Shown here one piece after another: positions 19,947 through 27,954 of a stretch of DNA of 64,000 nt. Below the pieces are notes generated by a model. That model was not told the origin of the DNA and ran no database searches. It was given only the letters and a program-made list of their open reading frames with translations. A program made the translations under genes and the position numbers. The stretch covers positions 5,717-69,716 of the forward strand of contig DFQH01000010.1 in NCBI GenBank assembly GCA_002377695.1. The letters are read 5' to 3'. The first letter of the stretch is position 1. Every line of letters begins with the position of its first letter. This stretch comes from Citromicrobium sp. UBA3494 (GTDB lineage Bacteria; Pseudomonadota; Alphaproteobacteria; Sphingomonadales; Sphingomonadaceae).

Positions 19947-20533
19947 CTTCTGGCAGGGCGTCGCTGACGCCACTGCAGCACCACCCTGACGATCTCGATC
20001 GCCGCCAGTATTCCGATGTGAATATAGGCGGTGGTCGGGTCGAAGGCCGACAGCGCCCAGTGCACGAACACCAGCACCGCGGCGGGATAGACCAGCCGGT
20101 GCAGGCTCTTCCACCTGCGCTTGAGCGCACGCATCGAGACATCGTTGGACGTGATCGCCAGCGGCACGAACAGCGCGAAGGCGCCCCAACCGGCAAGGAT
20201 ATAGGGCGTCGAAGCTTCGTCCCAGATAATCGCCGGATCGGCCTTGCGCCACAAATAGACGATCGTGTGCCCGGCAGCGTAGGCGAAGCTCGCCACACCG
20301 AGATCGCGCCGCTTGCGCATCAGGTACTGGACGAAGGCGTTACGGCGGAACGCCAGCCGCAGCGGAGTGACCGCGAGGGTCGCCATCAGCAGCCATGCCG
20401 CCCACTCCCCGCTATCGCCGATGATATGGCCGTAGCCGTAGGCATCGGGCGTGAACCACCAGCGTCCCAGCATCCATGCGCCCGGCAGCGCGAGCACCAG
20501 CCACAGGAACGGGCGTGAGCGCAGCAGCGCCAT
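19943..20533 (-). CDS. msrQ: Haem-binding membrane subunit, MsrQ/YedZ-like
   Basis: A 196-residue protein with five to six membrane helices and the His residues of the ferric-reductase-like transmembrane family (AYAAGHTIVYLWRKADP, LHRLVYPAAVLVFVHWALS). MsrQ passes electrons from the respiratory chain to the periplasmic methionine-sulfoxide reductase MsrP. No msrP is next to it here, so the partner must be elsewhere or different. It is the last gene of an operon: its ATG overlaps the Smr gene stop as ATGA. Confidence 0.8.
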   Translation of the reverse strand: MALLRSRPFLWLVLALPGAWMLGRWWFTPDAYGYGHIIGDSGEWAAWLLMATLAVTPLRLAFRRNAFVQYLMRKRRDLGVASFAYAAGHTIVYLWRKADPAIIWDEASTPYILAGWGAFALFVPLAITSNDVSMRALKRRWKSLHRLVYPAAVLVFVHWALSAFDPTTAYIHIGILAAIEIVRVVLQWRQRRPARS

Positions 20534-21102
20534 CAGCTGCTCCTCTTCAACACAATATAGAGCGCACCTTCGCCCCCATGGCGCTGGTGTGCCTTGCGGA
20601 CGGCGGCAATCGATCCGCCGTGTTCGCTCGCGGCGAGCCAGTCCAGGACCTTGGCACGGATCGCCCCGCGCCGTTCGCCCCGGTCCGCCGGATCGACCGG
20701 GCGCGATCTGCCGGTGACGATCAGGATCACCCGCGCGCCCATGCTGCGCGCCTGCGCCATCCCGTCCATCAGCCGGTCATAGGCGCGCTCCAGCCCGTGC
20801 CCATGCAGGTCGAGGCTGAAATCCGGGGCGATGTCGCCCGCCTTCAGCCGCCGGTCCCAGTGCGAATCGAGGTTGCCCTGGGGGCCTCTGCCCGCCCTGC
20901 GCGCAGCCGGTGCGGATTTTGGTGGGGGCGCTGGGGGCATCGGCCGTTGCCGGGCCGCAGGCGGGGCTGCCTTGGGAAGCGCTGCTTTCGGCGGCGCCGG
21001 GATCGAGCGCACTGGCGCCACCGGGCGCAGCGGTTCGACCGTCGCGGCGAGCTTCAACCACGCCGCTGCCTCGTCATCCGACAGGCCGCGTGGCGGCCTC
21101 AT
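20533..21102 (-). CDS. Smr (MutS2-type) domain protein
   Basis: A 189-residue cytoplasmic protein. After a Pro/Ala-rich linker (about residues 40-85) comes a Smr domain with FSLDLHGHGLERAYDRLMDG, where DLHG is the hallmark, and VILIVTGRS followed by IRAKVLDWLA. Stand-alone Smr domains are nucleases or RNA/DNA-binding modules; the substrate is unknown. The start ATG at 21102 overlaps the mltA stop as ATGA, and the stop overlaps the msrQ-like start in the same way, which fixes both starts. Confidence 0.88.
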   Translation of the reverse strand: MRPPRGLSDDEAAAWLKLAATVEPLRPVAPVRSIPAPPKAALPKAAPPAARQRPMPPAPPPKSAPAARRAGRGPQGNLDSHWDRRLKAGDIAPDFSLDLHGHGLERAYDRLMDGMAQARSMGARVILIVTGRSRPVDPADRGERRGAIRAKVLDWLAASEHGGSIAAVRKAHQRHGGEGALYIVLKRSS

Positions 21103-22286
21103 CGCTGGCGAAGGCGCGCGACCGTGCCCTTGGGCAGCAGTACCAGCGCCTGCCCTCTCGCACTCATACCGCCGGCGATGTCGCGCGCATCTCCGCCATT
21201 GCCCCAGAAGGTGTCGAAGCGGTTGGCGCCCTTGATCGCGCCGCCGGTATCCTGCGCCACCCACAGGCCGTCGGCCACATCGCGGTCCATGTCGAGCACC
21301 ACGGGCGCGCCATAGGGCACGAAGCGCGGGTCCACCGCCACGCTGTTCTCGCGCGTCACGGGCACACCGAGCGAACCGAGCGGCCCGGTGGTGTTCAGTT
21401 CGCGGAAGAATATCCAGCTCTCGTTCTCGCGCATCAGCGCCTTGCCCGCCACAGGGTTCTCGTTGAGATATTGCACGATACCCTGCATCGAACCGGGGTA
21501 CTGCCCCGGCCCGTCGCCCAGCAGGCCGCGCTCGCGCATCAGCCCGCCGATGCCGGTGTAGCCGCGCCCGTTCTGGCCGGCATAGCCGATCCGCATGCGG
21601 CTGCCGTCGGGCAGGCGCAGCAGGCCCGATCCCTGGATCTGGAGGAAGAACATCTCCACCGCGTCTGCCGCCCACGCAATTTCGAGGCCGCGCCCGGCGA
21701 GCGCGCCGTCCTCTATCTCGGCGCGGGAGTAATAGGGCACGAAGTCGCCATTGGAGTCGTAACGGCCCAGCGGAGGGCGCCCTTCGCGCTCGCTCTCGGG
21801 CATGTCCGCAGGCCACGCGCGCACCAGATCGTCCGGCATGCGATAGACGGGCACGTCATAGCCCGGGCGGCGCGTGCGGCTGCCCAGGATTTCGGGCTCG
21901 AAATAGCCTGTGGCAAAGGCCTCGCCGTTACCGATCCGCGCGGTTTCAAAATAGGCCTCGAAGAAGGTGCGGGCATCGCCTTCCCACCGCAGCGCGGCGG
22001 TGCATACCGGCAGCCAGTCCGACGGGCGGGTCAGGCCGCTGGCGTCGTCCTTCTCGGAAGCCCAGTCGCAGCTGGAGCGAAACGCGGTCAGCGCGGCGGC
22101 GGCATCCTGAGCGCCCAGCCGCAGCGAGGCGATGGCGGGGCCGGCTTCCACCCCGGCGGCCACGGCGCTTTCGGTCTGTGGCGGCGGGGGCCGGTCGATC
22201 GGAGGATAAGGCGGCTTGTCCACGCCGGGGCCGACGCAGCTGGAGAGGGTTACGAGCGCCGCGAGGGGCCATATCCACTTGAACAT
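21099..22286 (-). CDS. mltA: Membrane-bound lytic murein transglycosylase A
   Basis: An outer-membrane lipoprotein that cleaves peptidoglycan with formation of anhydro-muramic ends. It has 395 residues: a signal with lipobox LSSC (Cys about residue 16), the MltA domain (GEAFATGYFEPEILGSRTRR onward) and the C-terminal 3D domain with VAVDPRFVPYGAPVVLDMD and VAQDTGGAIKGANRFD, which holds the conserved catalytic-type Asp residues. The ATG at 22286 follows GAGGGGGG. It follows the Tim44-like gene and is coupled by a four-base overlap to the Smr gene. Confidence 0.94.
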   Translation of the reverse strand: MFKWIWPLAALVTLSSCVGPGVDKPPYPPIDRPPPPQTESAVAAGVEAGPAIASLRLGAQDAAAALTAFRSSCDWASEKDDASGLTRPSDWLPVCTAALRWEGDARTFFEAYFETARIGNGEAFATGYFEPEILGSRTRRPGYDVPVYRMPDDLVRAWPADMPESEREGRPPLGRYDSNGDFVPYYSRAEIEDGALAGRGLEIAWAADAVEMFFLQIQGSGLLRLPDGSRMRIGYAGQNGRGYTGIGGLMRERGLLGDGPGQYPGSMQGIVQYLNENPVAGKALMRENESWIFFRELNTTGPLGSLGVPVTRENSVAVDPRFVPYGAPVVLDMDRDVADGLWVAQDTGGAIKGANRFDTFWGNGGDARDIAGGMSARGQALVLLPKGTVARLRQR

Positions 22287-22338
22287 CGGTCCCCCCTCAA
22301 TACGGGGCGCGCGAGGCCCCGCCATCGGTCGGCAAAGA

Positions 22339-23010
22339 TCAGCCTTCGTCGGTTTCCACCAGCTGCCAGTCGGGCGTGCGCGAATCCACGCGGCGCGCGA
22401 AGGTCCAGATGTCGCGACTTTCGATCGCATCGTCGAGCGATCCGGCCACCACCGTCCCCTCGCTGTCGCGCGTCACGGCCGCGATATCGGCGAGGAAGCG
22501 CACGGTGATGCGCGCTTCCTTGCGCTCCAGCTCGGCATCGCGAATGGTCGCGTCCTCGATCCGGATCAGCTTGTTGTCCAGCGTTTCGCCCGCTTCGTCA
22601 CGCGCATCGATCGCGCTGGCGAAGCCTTCGTACACCGAATCGTCGCACAGTTCGCGCAGCGTTTCCTTGTCGCCCTGCCAGTAGGCCTCCAGGATCATGC
22701 CATAGGCACCCTTCGCGCCTTCGAGGAAGGACACGATGTCGAAGCCGCGGTCCGCCGCGATGATCGACTGCACGCCGCGTTCCACCACCGGCAGAACGTC
22801 GGGCTTAGCTTCCTGTTCGGTAACGGCGCGCGCCGGAGCCTGCGCGGCCTGCGGGGCCTGCGAGATTCCGGGCTTGTCCTTCGGTTCGAAGCGATGGGGC
22901 ACGGGCTCTTCCTCATGCTCGGCCCGGCGGCCGAGGACGGAATAGAGCCGCAGTCCCAGAAAGACCGCGATCATGGCGAGGATGACGATTTCTGTCACTT
23001 GGTACGGCAC
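22339..23010 (-). CDS. Tim44-like membrane-anchored protein
   Basis: A 223-residue protein with one N-terminal membrane helix (VTEIVILAMIAVFLGLRLYSVLG), an acidic/Pro-rich linker and a C-terminal Tim44-like domain (about residues 85-215). The homologous mitochondrial domain docks chaperones at the protein import channel. Bacterial members (TimA) are thought to act on membrane or periplasmic protein traffic. The assigned start is GTG at 23010; a second GTG at 22998 would give MTEIVILAM, closer to relatives. Neither has a clear ribosome site. It is divergent from secB, a thematically fitting neighbour. Confidence 0.85.
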   Translation of the reverse strand: MPYQVTEIVILAMIAVFLGLRLYSVLGRRAEHEEEPVPHRFEPKDKPGISQAPQAAQAPARAVTEQEAKPDVLPVVERGVQSIIAADRGFDIVSFLEGAKGAYGMILEAYWQGDKETLRELCDDSVYEGFASAIDARDEAGETLDNKLIRIEDATIRDAELERKEARITVRFLADIAAVTRDSEGTVVAGSLDDAIESRDIWTFARRVDSRTPDWQLVETDEG

Positions 23011-23244
23011 CTGACTAGTCGGAGGCGCGCACTTCCGGCTGTGCTTGCCGCGCGCCCTTCGTATTTTGCATCATTCCCACAGATAGGGGACGATATCAAA
23101 TGCACAACGTCGCCTTGTATGATCCTGAACGGCGGTTCGTTCCCGTTGCGGGTCGGGAGAACGGCTGCTAGGCGCAGCGCCAGTCCATCGCGCGCCCGCC
23201 AGGGTTGCCCGACCCATCAACCTTGCAACCTTAGAGTGAGCTTC

Positions 23245-23781
23245 ATGGCCGACGAAGGCGACGTTCTGACCGATCTCAACAATCAGACCAACGGCAACGG
23301 GGCGGACAACCGCCCGACTGCGGGCTTCATCACGCAGTATATCAAGGATCTCTCGGTCGAGAATCCGAACTCGCCCAGCAGCTTCCAGTGGCAGGACGCC
23401 CCGAAGATCGACCTGCAGTTCAATATCGGCGCCAATTCGGTCAACGAAGAGGTCAGCGAAGTCGAACTCAAGATCAACGTGACGGCCATCTGCGATGCCG
23501 GCCAGCTCTACGTGATCGAACTGGTTTATGCGGGCCTGGTCGGGATCCGCAACCTGCCCGAGGATCAGGCGCACATGTTCCTGTTCGCCGAAGCGCCGCG
23601 CATCCTGTTCCCCTTCGCGCGCCGCGTGGTGTCCGACGCCACCCGCGATCTGGGCTTCCAGCCGCTGATGATCGATCCGATCGATTTCAACGGGCTCTAC
23701 CTGCAGCGCCTGCAGGAAAAGCAGCAGGAAGACGCTGCGGGCGCAGCCGCTGCTGGCGGCACGCCGGGCGGCAACGCCTGA
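23245..23781 (+). CDS. secB: Protein-export chaperone SecB
   Basis: Tetrameric cytosolic chaperone that keeps precursors unfolded and delivers them to SecA. It has 178 residues, slightly longer than usual because of a polar N-terminus and an Ala/Gly-rich C-terminus. The core is clear: FITQYIKDLSVENPNSP, then KIDLQFNIGANSVNEEVSEV, and EAPRILFPFARRVVSDATRD followed by PLMIDPIDFNGLY. The ATG at 23245 is preferred from the conserved acidic start; the frame is open far upstream but reads antisense to the neighbouring gene. murJ follows after 26 bases. Confidence 0.96.
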   Translation: MADEGDVLTDLNNQTNGNGADNRPTAGFITQYIKDLSVENPNSPSSFQWQDAPKIDLQFNIGANSVNEEVSEVELKINVTAICDAGQLYVIELVYAGLVGIRNLPEDQAHMFLFAEAPRILFPFARRVVSDATRDLGFQPLMIDPIDFNGLYLQRLQEKQQEDAAGAAAAGGTPGGNA

Positions 23782-23807
23782 CGAGAGCCCATTAGGGAGG
23801 CGGGCGG

Positions 23808-25427
23808 ATGAGCCTGCTCAAGAATGTCGGTACGATCGGCGGGTTGACGCTGGTCAGCCGCTTTGCCGGGCTGGCGCGGGAGATGATCTTCTCCCGCGTG
23901 CTCGGCGCGAATGCCGTCACCGATGCCTGGTTCCAGGCCTTCATCATCCCCAACGTCTTCCGCCGCCTGTTTGCGGAAGGCGCCTTTTCGGCCGCCTTCG
24001 TGCCCATGTTCTCCAAGCGGTTGCATGGCACGGGCGACGCCGACAGCGGCCTGGACGAAGCGCGCAGTTTCTCCAACGATGTGCTCAGCGTCTTCCTGCC
24101 GGTGCTGATCGCGCTGTGCGCGGTGATGATGCTGGCCATGCCGCTGGTGATCCGCCTGCTGGGCGACGGCGACTCGCCACCCGCCGACTTCGCGATGGAA
24201 GTCGACTTCGCGCGGATCATGTTCCCCTATATCGCGCTGGTCAGCCTGGTGACGCTGTTTACCGGGATGCTCAATTCGGTCAGCCGCTTCGCGCCGGGGG
24301 CGAGCTTCCCCATCATCCTCAACCTCGTGCTGATCGCCGCGCTGCTGTTCGGCGACTATGCAATGAGCGAGTGGGGCTGGACCACGCGGCAGGTCGGCTA
24401 CAGCCAGGCCTGGGCGGTGACCATCGGCGGCGCGATCCAGCTCGCCTGGCTCTATTACTGGACGCGGGTGGAAGGCTTCCGGCCCAGGCTCCTGTGGCCG
24501 CGCATCACACCCGAGGTGAAGCGGCTGAGCATCATCGCCCTGCCCGCGGCAATCGGTGGAGGCGCGTATCAGATCAACACGCTGGTCCAGCTCTACTTCC
24601 TCAACCAGCTCGACGCCGGGTCGATCAGCTACATGAACTATGCCGACCGGCTGAACCAGCTGCCGCTGGGCATCATCGGCATTGCCCTGTCGACCGCGAT
24701 CCTGCCGACCCTGTCCAAATTCGTCGGCTCCAAGAACCGGGAAGGCACGGACCGCATCCAGTCCGACGCGATCGAGTTGTCCATGCTGCTGACGATCCCC
24801 GCGGCCGTGGCGCTGGCGATCTGCGCGGTGCCGTTCGTGACCATGATCTTCCAGGGCGGGCGCTTCAGCGTGGAGCAGGCGGCGCTGACGGGCGACGTGC
24901 TCGCCATGCTCGTCCTCGGCCTGCCGGCCTATGTGCTGGTCAAGGTGCTGGTGCCCAATTTCTACGCCCGCTCGGATACGCGCACACCGGTTTACGCCGC
25001 CTTCATTTCGCTGATCGTGTTCACGGCGATGAACTTCGCGCTGGTTGCCGACTGGGGCGTGCGAGGCGTGGCCTTTGCCAGCGTGATCGGCGCATGGATC
25101 AACGTGACCTATCTCTACATCGTGCTGGTCAGGCGCGATTACTACGCGATCCCGCTCAAGCTGGTCGGCCGCATCGCGCGCCAGCTGGTCGCGGCGGCGG
25201 CGATGGGCGTTGCCCTGTGGTTCGCGCGCGATCTGCTGACCGGGTGGTACGATGCGGGCCTGTTCGAAAGGGCTGGCGCGCTGGTCGCCCTCGTGATCTG
25301 TGCGGGCGCGGTCTATTTCGCGGTTGCCTTCGCGATCGGCGCGATCGACAAGCAGCGCATCCGCACGCTGACCCGCAAGAGCGCGCTGCCCGAGCAGGGC
25401 GGCGCTCCGGACGATCTTGCCCCCTGA
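23808..25427 (+). CDS. murJ: Lipid II flippase MurJ
   Basis: Integral inner-membrane protein of the MOP superfamily that moves lipid II across the membrane for peptidoglycan synthesis. It has 539 residues with about fourteen helices. The N-terminus MSLLKNVGTIGGLTLVSRFAG and the segments AWFQAFIIPNVFRRLFAEGA and VSLVTLFTGMLNSV match the family and include the central-cavity Arg residues. The ribosome site GGGAGG is well placed. It follows secB closely. The 180 bases to trpS contain a separate leader peptide. Confidence 0.96.
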   Translation: MSLLKNVGTIGGLTLVSRFAGLAREMIFSRVLGANAVTDAWFQAFIIPNVFRRLFAEGAFSAAFVPMFSKRLHGTGDADSGLDEARSFSNDVLSVFLPVLIALCAVMMLAMPLVIRLLGDGDSPPADFAMEVDFARIMFPYIALVSLVTLFTGMLNSVSRFAPGASFPIILNLVLIAALLFGDYAMSEWGWTTRQVGYSQAWAVTIGGAIQLAWLYYWTRVEGFRPRLLWPRITPEVKRLSIIALPAAIGGGAYQINTLVQLYFLNQLDAGSISYMNYADRLNQLPLGIIGIALSTAILPTLSKFVGSKNREGTDRIQSDAIELSMLLTIPAAVALAICAVPFVTMIFQGGRFSVEQAALTGDVLAMLVLGLPAYVLVKVLVPNFYARSDTRTPVYAAFISLIVFTAMNFALVADWGVRGVAFASVIGAWINVTYLYIVLVRRDYYAIPLKLVGRIARQLVAAAAMGVALWFARDLLTGWYDAGLFERAGALVALVICAGAVYFAVAFAIGAIDKQRIRTLTRKSALPEQGGAPDDLAP

Positions 25428-25451
25428 CGGGCCTGTGCTATGCCCGCCGCG

Positions 25452-25535
25452 ATGACTGACACGCCATTCCCTACCCGTTCGGCCCCGGCACGCTTCGTGC
25501 TGCGCGGGCGGGCGGCCTGGCGATGGTTCTGGTAA
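25452..25535 (+). CDS. Tryptophan-rich leader peptide of trpS
   Basis: A 27-codon open frame beginning MTDTPFPTRS and ending WRWFW before TAA. Three of the last five codons are TGG, a very unlikely density by chance. It lies between murJ and trpS, and its Trp codons overlap the first arm of a set of mutually exclusive hairpins (25525-25577). By analogy with trpL and with the Phe-rich leader of E. coli pheST, it should let a ribosome sense charged tRNA-Trp. The ribosome site is weak, and nothing but context supports translation. Confidence 0.7.
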   Translation: MTDTPFPTRSAPARFVLRGRAAWRWFW

Positions 25536-25577
25536 GCCCGAACCCGGCAACCCGACCTTGCCAGCGTGCCCGCTGGC
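25525..25577 (+). promoter_or_regulatory. Attenuator of trpS with four alternative segments
   Basis: Segment 1 GGTTC (25525-25529, within the Trp codons) pairs with GAACC (25540-25544). Segment 2 GGCAA (25546-25550) pairs with TTGCC (25558-25562). Segment 3 GCCAGCG (25560-25566) pairs with CGCTGGC (25571-25577) across a TGCC loop. The 2:3 and 3:4 stems exclude one another. Stalling at the Trp codons would free segment 2, favour 2:3 and open the region before the trpS ribosome site (AAGGA near 25593). The last stem has only a weak T tract, so control could be on translation or by Rho. Confidence 0.6.
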
Positions 25578-25606
25578 GCAATTCAGTCTTCTAAGGAACT
25601 ACCCCC

Positions 25607-26623
25607 ATGCGCGTCGTCTCCGGCATCCAGCCCACCGGCAATCTCCACCTCGGCAATTATCTCGGCGCGATCCGCAACTGGGTGCGGATGCAGGACGAAC
25701 TGTCCGAAGGGAGCGAGTGCCTGTTCTTCCTTGCGGACATGCACGCGATTTCCATGCCGCACGACCCGGCGGAGCTGCGGCGCGGCACAATCGAGATGGC
25801 GGCCGCGCTGATCGCCTGCGGGATCGATCCCACCCGCTCGATCCTGTTCAACCAGGCGCAGGTGCCCCAGCACGCAGAGCTGCAATGGCTGCTGACGGGC
25901 ACCGCGCGGATGGGCTGGCTGAACCGGATGACGCAGTGGAAGGACAAGGCAGGCAAGAACCGCGAAGGCGCTTCCGTTGCACTTTTCGCCTATCCCGTGC
26001 TGCAGGCCGCGGACGTCCTGCTGTATCAGGCGACGCATGTTCCCGTGGGCGAAGACCAGAAGCAGCATCTGGAGCTGGCGCGCGACATCGCGCAGAAGTT
26101 CAACAACGACTTCGCATCGGAAGAAAAGCCCGTCTTCACCCTGCCCGATCCCTTCATTCCGCCCGCGGCGGCGCGGATCATGTCGCTGCGCGACGGGTCC
26201 GCCAAGATGAGCAAGTCCGACCCTTCGGAGATGAGCCGCATCAACCTGGTCGACGATGCGGACACGATCATGAAGAAGGTGAAGAAGGCCAAGACCGATC
26301 CCGATCCGCTGCCCGACAATGTCGAAGCTCTGGAAGGCCGGCCGGAGGCGCTGAACCTTGTCACGATCTATTGCGCGCTGACCGAGTCCGCGCCCGAGGC
26401 CGTCCTGGCAGAGCAGGCGGGGAAAGGCTTTGGTGCCATCAAGCCGCTGCTGGGCGAGGCGCTGGTCGAGACGCTTGCGCCTATCTCGAGCCGTTTTCGG
26501 GCCCTGCTGGACGACCGAGAGGCGATCGATGCGGCGCTGGCACGCGGCGCGGCGCTGGCGCGAGAACGCGCTGCGCCCACGCTCTCGGCCACCTATGAGG
26601 CGCTGGGCCTCGTCCGGGGGTAG
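25607..26623 (+). CDS. trpS: Tryptophanyl-tRNA synthetase
   Basis: Class I synthetase that charges tRNA-Trp. It has 338 residues. The HIGH-type motif is GNLHLGNYLG (residues 11-20) and the KMSKS motif is AKMSKSDPSE (about 202-211). AHVPVGEDQ-type residues (ATHVPVGEDQKQHLELARDI) and the tryptophan-pocket segments are in place. Ribosome site AAGGA precedes the ATG. A tryptophan-rich leader and attenuator lie immediately upstream, which suggests expression rises when tRNA-Trp is uncharged. Confidence 0.97.
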   Translation: MRVVSGIQPTGNLHLGNYLGAIRNWVRMQDELSEGSECLFFLADMHAISMPHDPAELRRGTIEMAAALIACGIDPTRSILFNQAQVPQHAELQWLLTGTARMGWLNRMTQWKDKAGKNREGASVALFAYPVLQAADVLLYQATHVPVGEDQKQHLELARDIAQKFNNDFASEEKPVFTLPDPFIPPAAARIMSLRDGSAKMSKSDPSEMSRINLVDDADTIMKKVKKAKTDPDPLPDNVEALEGRPEALNLVTIYCALTESAPEAVLAEQAGKGFGAIKPLLGEALVETLAPISSRFRALLDDREAIDAALARGAALARERAAPTLSATYEALGLVRG

Positions 26624-26650
26624 ACGGGGAAGCCACGGAAATCGCAGCAG

Positions 26651-26678
26651 GTTCAGGGGGTTAAACCCCCGTTCAGGG
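26651..26678 (+). promoter_or_regulatory. Direct repeats GTTCAGGG around a palindrome before the DUF4136 gene
   Basis: GTTCAGGG occurs at 26651-26658 and 26671-26678, exactly 20 bases apart. Between them is GGGGGTT-A-AACCCCC, a perfect 15-base palindrome (26656-26670). The array ends about 93 bases before the lipoprotein gene at 26772. Two-turn spacing suggests a dimeric response regulator; the regulator is not identified. It could also affect trpS transcript ending. Confidence 0.5.
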
Positions 26679-26771
26679 ACAAGCGTCTACCCGCTGCATT
26701 ATTGCTGGCCGTGTGTCGGCGGAATGGGGGGCATCCCCACGGAAGCCTCCCCCGAACAAGGGGCCCAACCT

Positions 26772-27437
26772 ATGCCAAAACCACGTTTTCTTGCCGCTCT
26801 GGGCGCGCTCGGACTGTTCGGCGTCGGCCTGACCGGCTGCGCAACCGGTTTCCAGGCCGATGTCTCGCGCTTCGAATCGCAGCTTCCGGCACCTCAGGGC
26901 CAGACCTTCGCGGTCGTGGCCGACGATCCGGCGCTCAGCGGCGGGATCGAATTCGGCCAGTATGCCGATCTCGTGCGAGAGGAGATGGCGGAGCTCGGCT
27001 ACGTGCCCGGTTCTCCGGAGACCGCCGACCTGCTGGTCCGCTTCGATTATGGTGTCGATGATGGCCGCCAGCGTGTCGTCAGCTCGGGCGTGCGCGATCC
27101 CTTCTTCGATCCGTGGTACAGCTATCGTCCGCGCTACTACCGCACGCGCGATGGCCGCATTTTCGCAGTTCGCGACCGTGCCTGGGGCTATGGGTTCTAC
27201 GACCCGTGGTTCCGCAGCAACGACGTGCGCAGCTACACGGTCTACACCAGCGATATCGAGATCGAGATCGACGATCGCGCAACCGGCGAACGCCTGTTCG
27301 AAGGCACTGCGGAGGCGATGTCGCGCAGCAAGCGGCTGCAGTACCTCGTTCCCAACCTCGTCGAAGCGATGTTCACCAACTTCCCCGGCAATTCGGGCGA
27401 GACGGTTCGCATCTCGATCAAGCCGGAAGACCAGTAG
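26772..27437 (+). CDS. DUF4136-like lipoprotein (copy 1)
   Basis: A 221-residue exported protein with signal and lipobox LTGC (Cys about residue 22). The mature part fits the DUF4136 pattern: QTFAVVADDPALSGGIEFGQYADLVREEM..., ELGYVPGSPETADLLVRFDYGV, an aromatic loop (FFDPWYSYRPRYYRTRDGR) and the C-terminal strand-helix FEGTAEAMSRS ... TNFPGNSGETVRISIKP. Role unknown; probably envelope. The C-terminal FPGNSGET sequence recurs in the protein at 58538, a likely paralog. A palindromic direct-repeat array precedes it and a terminator follows. Confidence 0.82.
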   Translation: MPKPRFLAALGALGLFGVGLTGCATGFQADVSRFESQLPAPQGQTFAVVADDPALSGGIEFGQYADLVREEMAELGYVPGSPETADLLVRFDYGVDDGRQRVVSSGVRDPFFDPWYSYRPRYYRTRDGRIFAVRDRAWGYGFYDPWFRSNDVRSYTVYTSDIEIEIDDRATGERLFEGTAEAMSRSKRLQYLVPNLVEAMFTNFPGNSGETVRISIKPEDQ

Positions 27438-27463
27438 AACCGGCTGCAAATCTGCAAACGGGG

Positions 27464-27491
27464 AAGGCGGGCCGCTTGGGTCCGCCTTTTT
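27464..27491 (+). terminator. Rho-independent terminator of the DUF4136 gene
   Basis: Ten-bp stem with one G-T pair (27464-27473 with 27479-27488), five-base loop, then TTTTT. It lies between convergent genes and also marks the end of the dut transcript, but lacks a T tract in that direction. Confidence 0.88.
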
Positions 27492-27495
27492 CGTA

Positions 27496-27954
27496 TCAGA
27501 GCTGCGCGTGACCGCCGGTAGACCCGAAGCCCCCTGCGCCGCGCACCGTCTCGTCAAGATCGTCGACCTCGGTGAAGGCCGCGCGGGTAACGGGGGCCAG
27601 CACCAGTTGCGCCACCCGGTCGCCCCGCGCGATCGAGAAGGTTTCCTGCCCGTGGTTGATGAGCAGAACCTTCAGCTCCCCGCGATAATCCGAATCGATC
27701 GTGCCCGGCGCATTGGGCACGGAAATGCCGTGCTTGAAGGCGAGGCCGGAACGCGGGCGCACCTGAATCTCGTAGCCTTCGGGGATGGCGAGCGCGAAGC
27801 CCGTGGCAACCGCATGGCGGCCGCCCGGGGCAAGCTCCACATCTTCCGCCGCACATACGTCCATCCCGGCGGCGCCATCGGTGGCGTAGGCGGGCAGCGG
27901 CAGGCCATCGCCGTGGGGCAGGCGCAGAATCGCCACGGGGACATCATTCCCCAT
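27496..27954 (-). CDS. dut: Deoxyuridine 5'-triphosphate nucleotidohydrolase
   Basis: Trimeric dUTPase that keeps uracil out of DNA and supplies dUMP. It has 152 residues, with all five family motifs: [33 protein letters not shown] (with the catalytic Asp), [13 protein letters not shown] and the C-terminal [10 protein letters not shown] arm. The start ATG lies within the last codons of coaBC (11-base overlap), so the two are co-translated. It is last in the ubiE-ubiB ... coaBC-dut group. Confidence 0.97.
   Translation of the reverse strand: MGNDVPVAILRLPHGDGLPLPAYATDGAAGMDVCAAEDVELAPGGRHAVATGFALAIPEGYEIQVRPRSGLAFKHGISVPNAPGTIDSDYRGELKVLLINHGQETFSIARGDRVAQLVLAPVTRAAFTEVDDLDETVRGAGGFGSTGGHAQL

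Noticed and set aside
23100..23171. 23-codon frame MHNVALYDPERR... before secB
   Set aside because: Short, no codon run for a single amino acid, no ribosome site and no hairpin set; insufficient for a leader peptide.
26651..26678. Relationship of GTTCAGGG repeats to the 27-bp palindromes near ruvB
   Set aside because: They share only the GTTCAGGG octamer; the rest of the palindrome and the loop are absent, so common origin is not supported.
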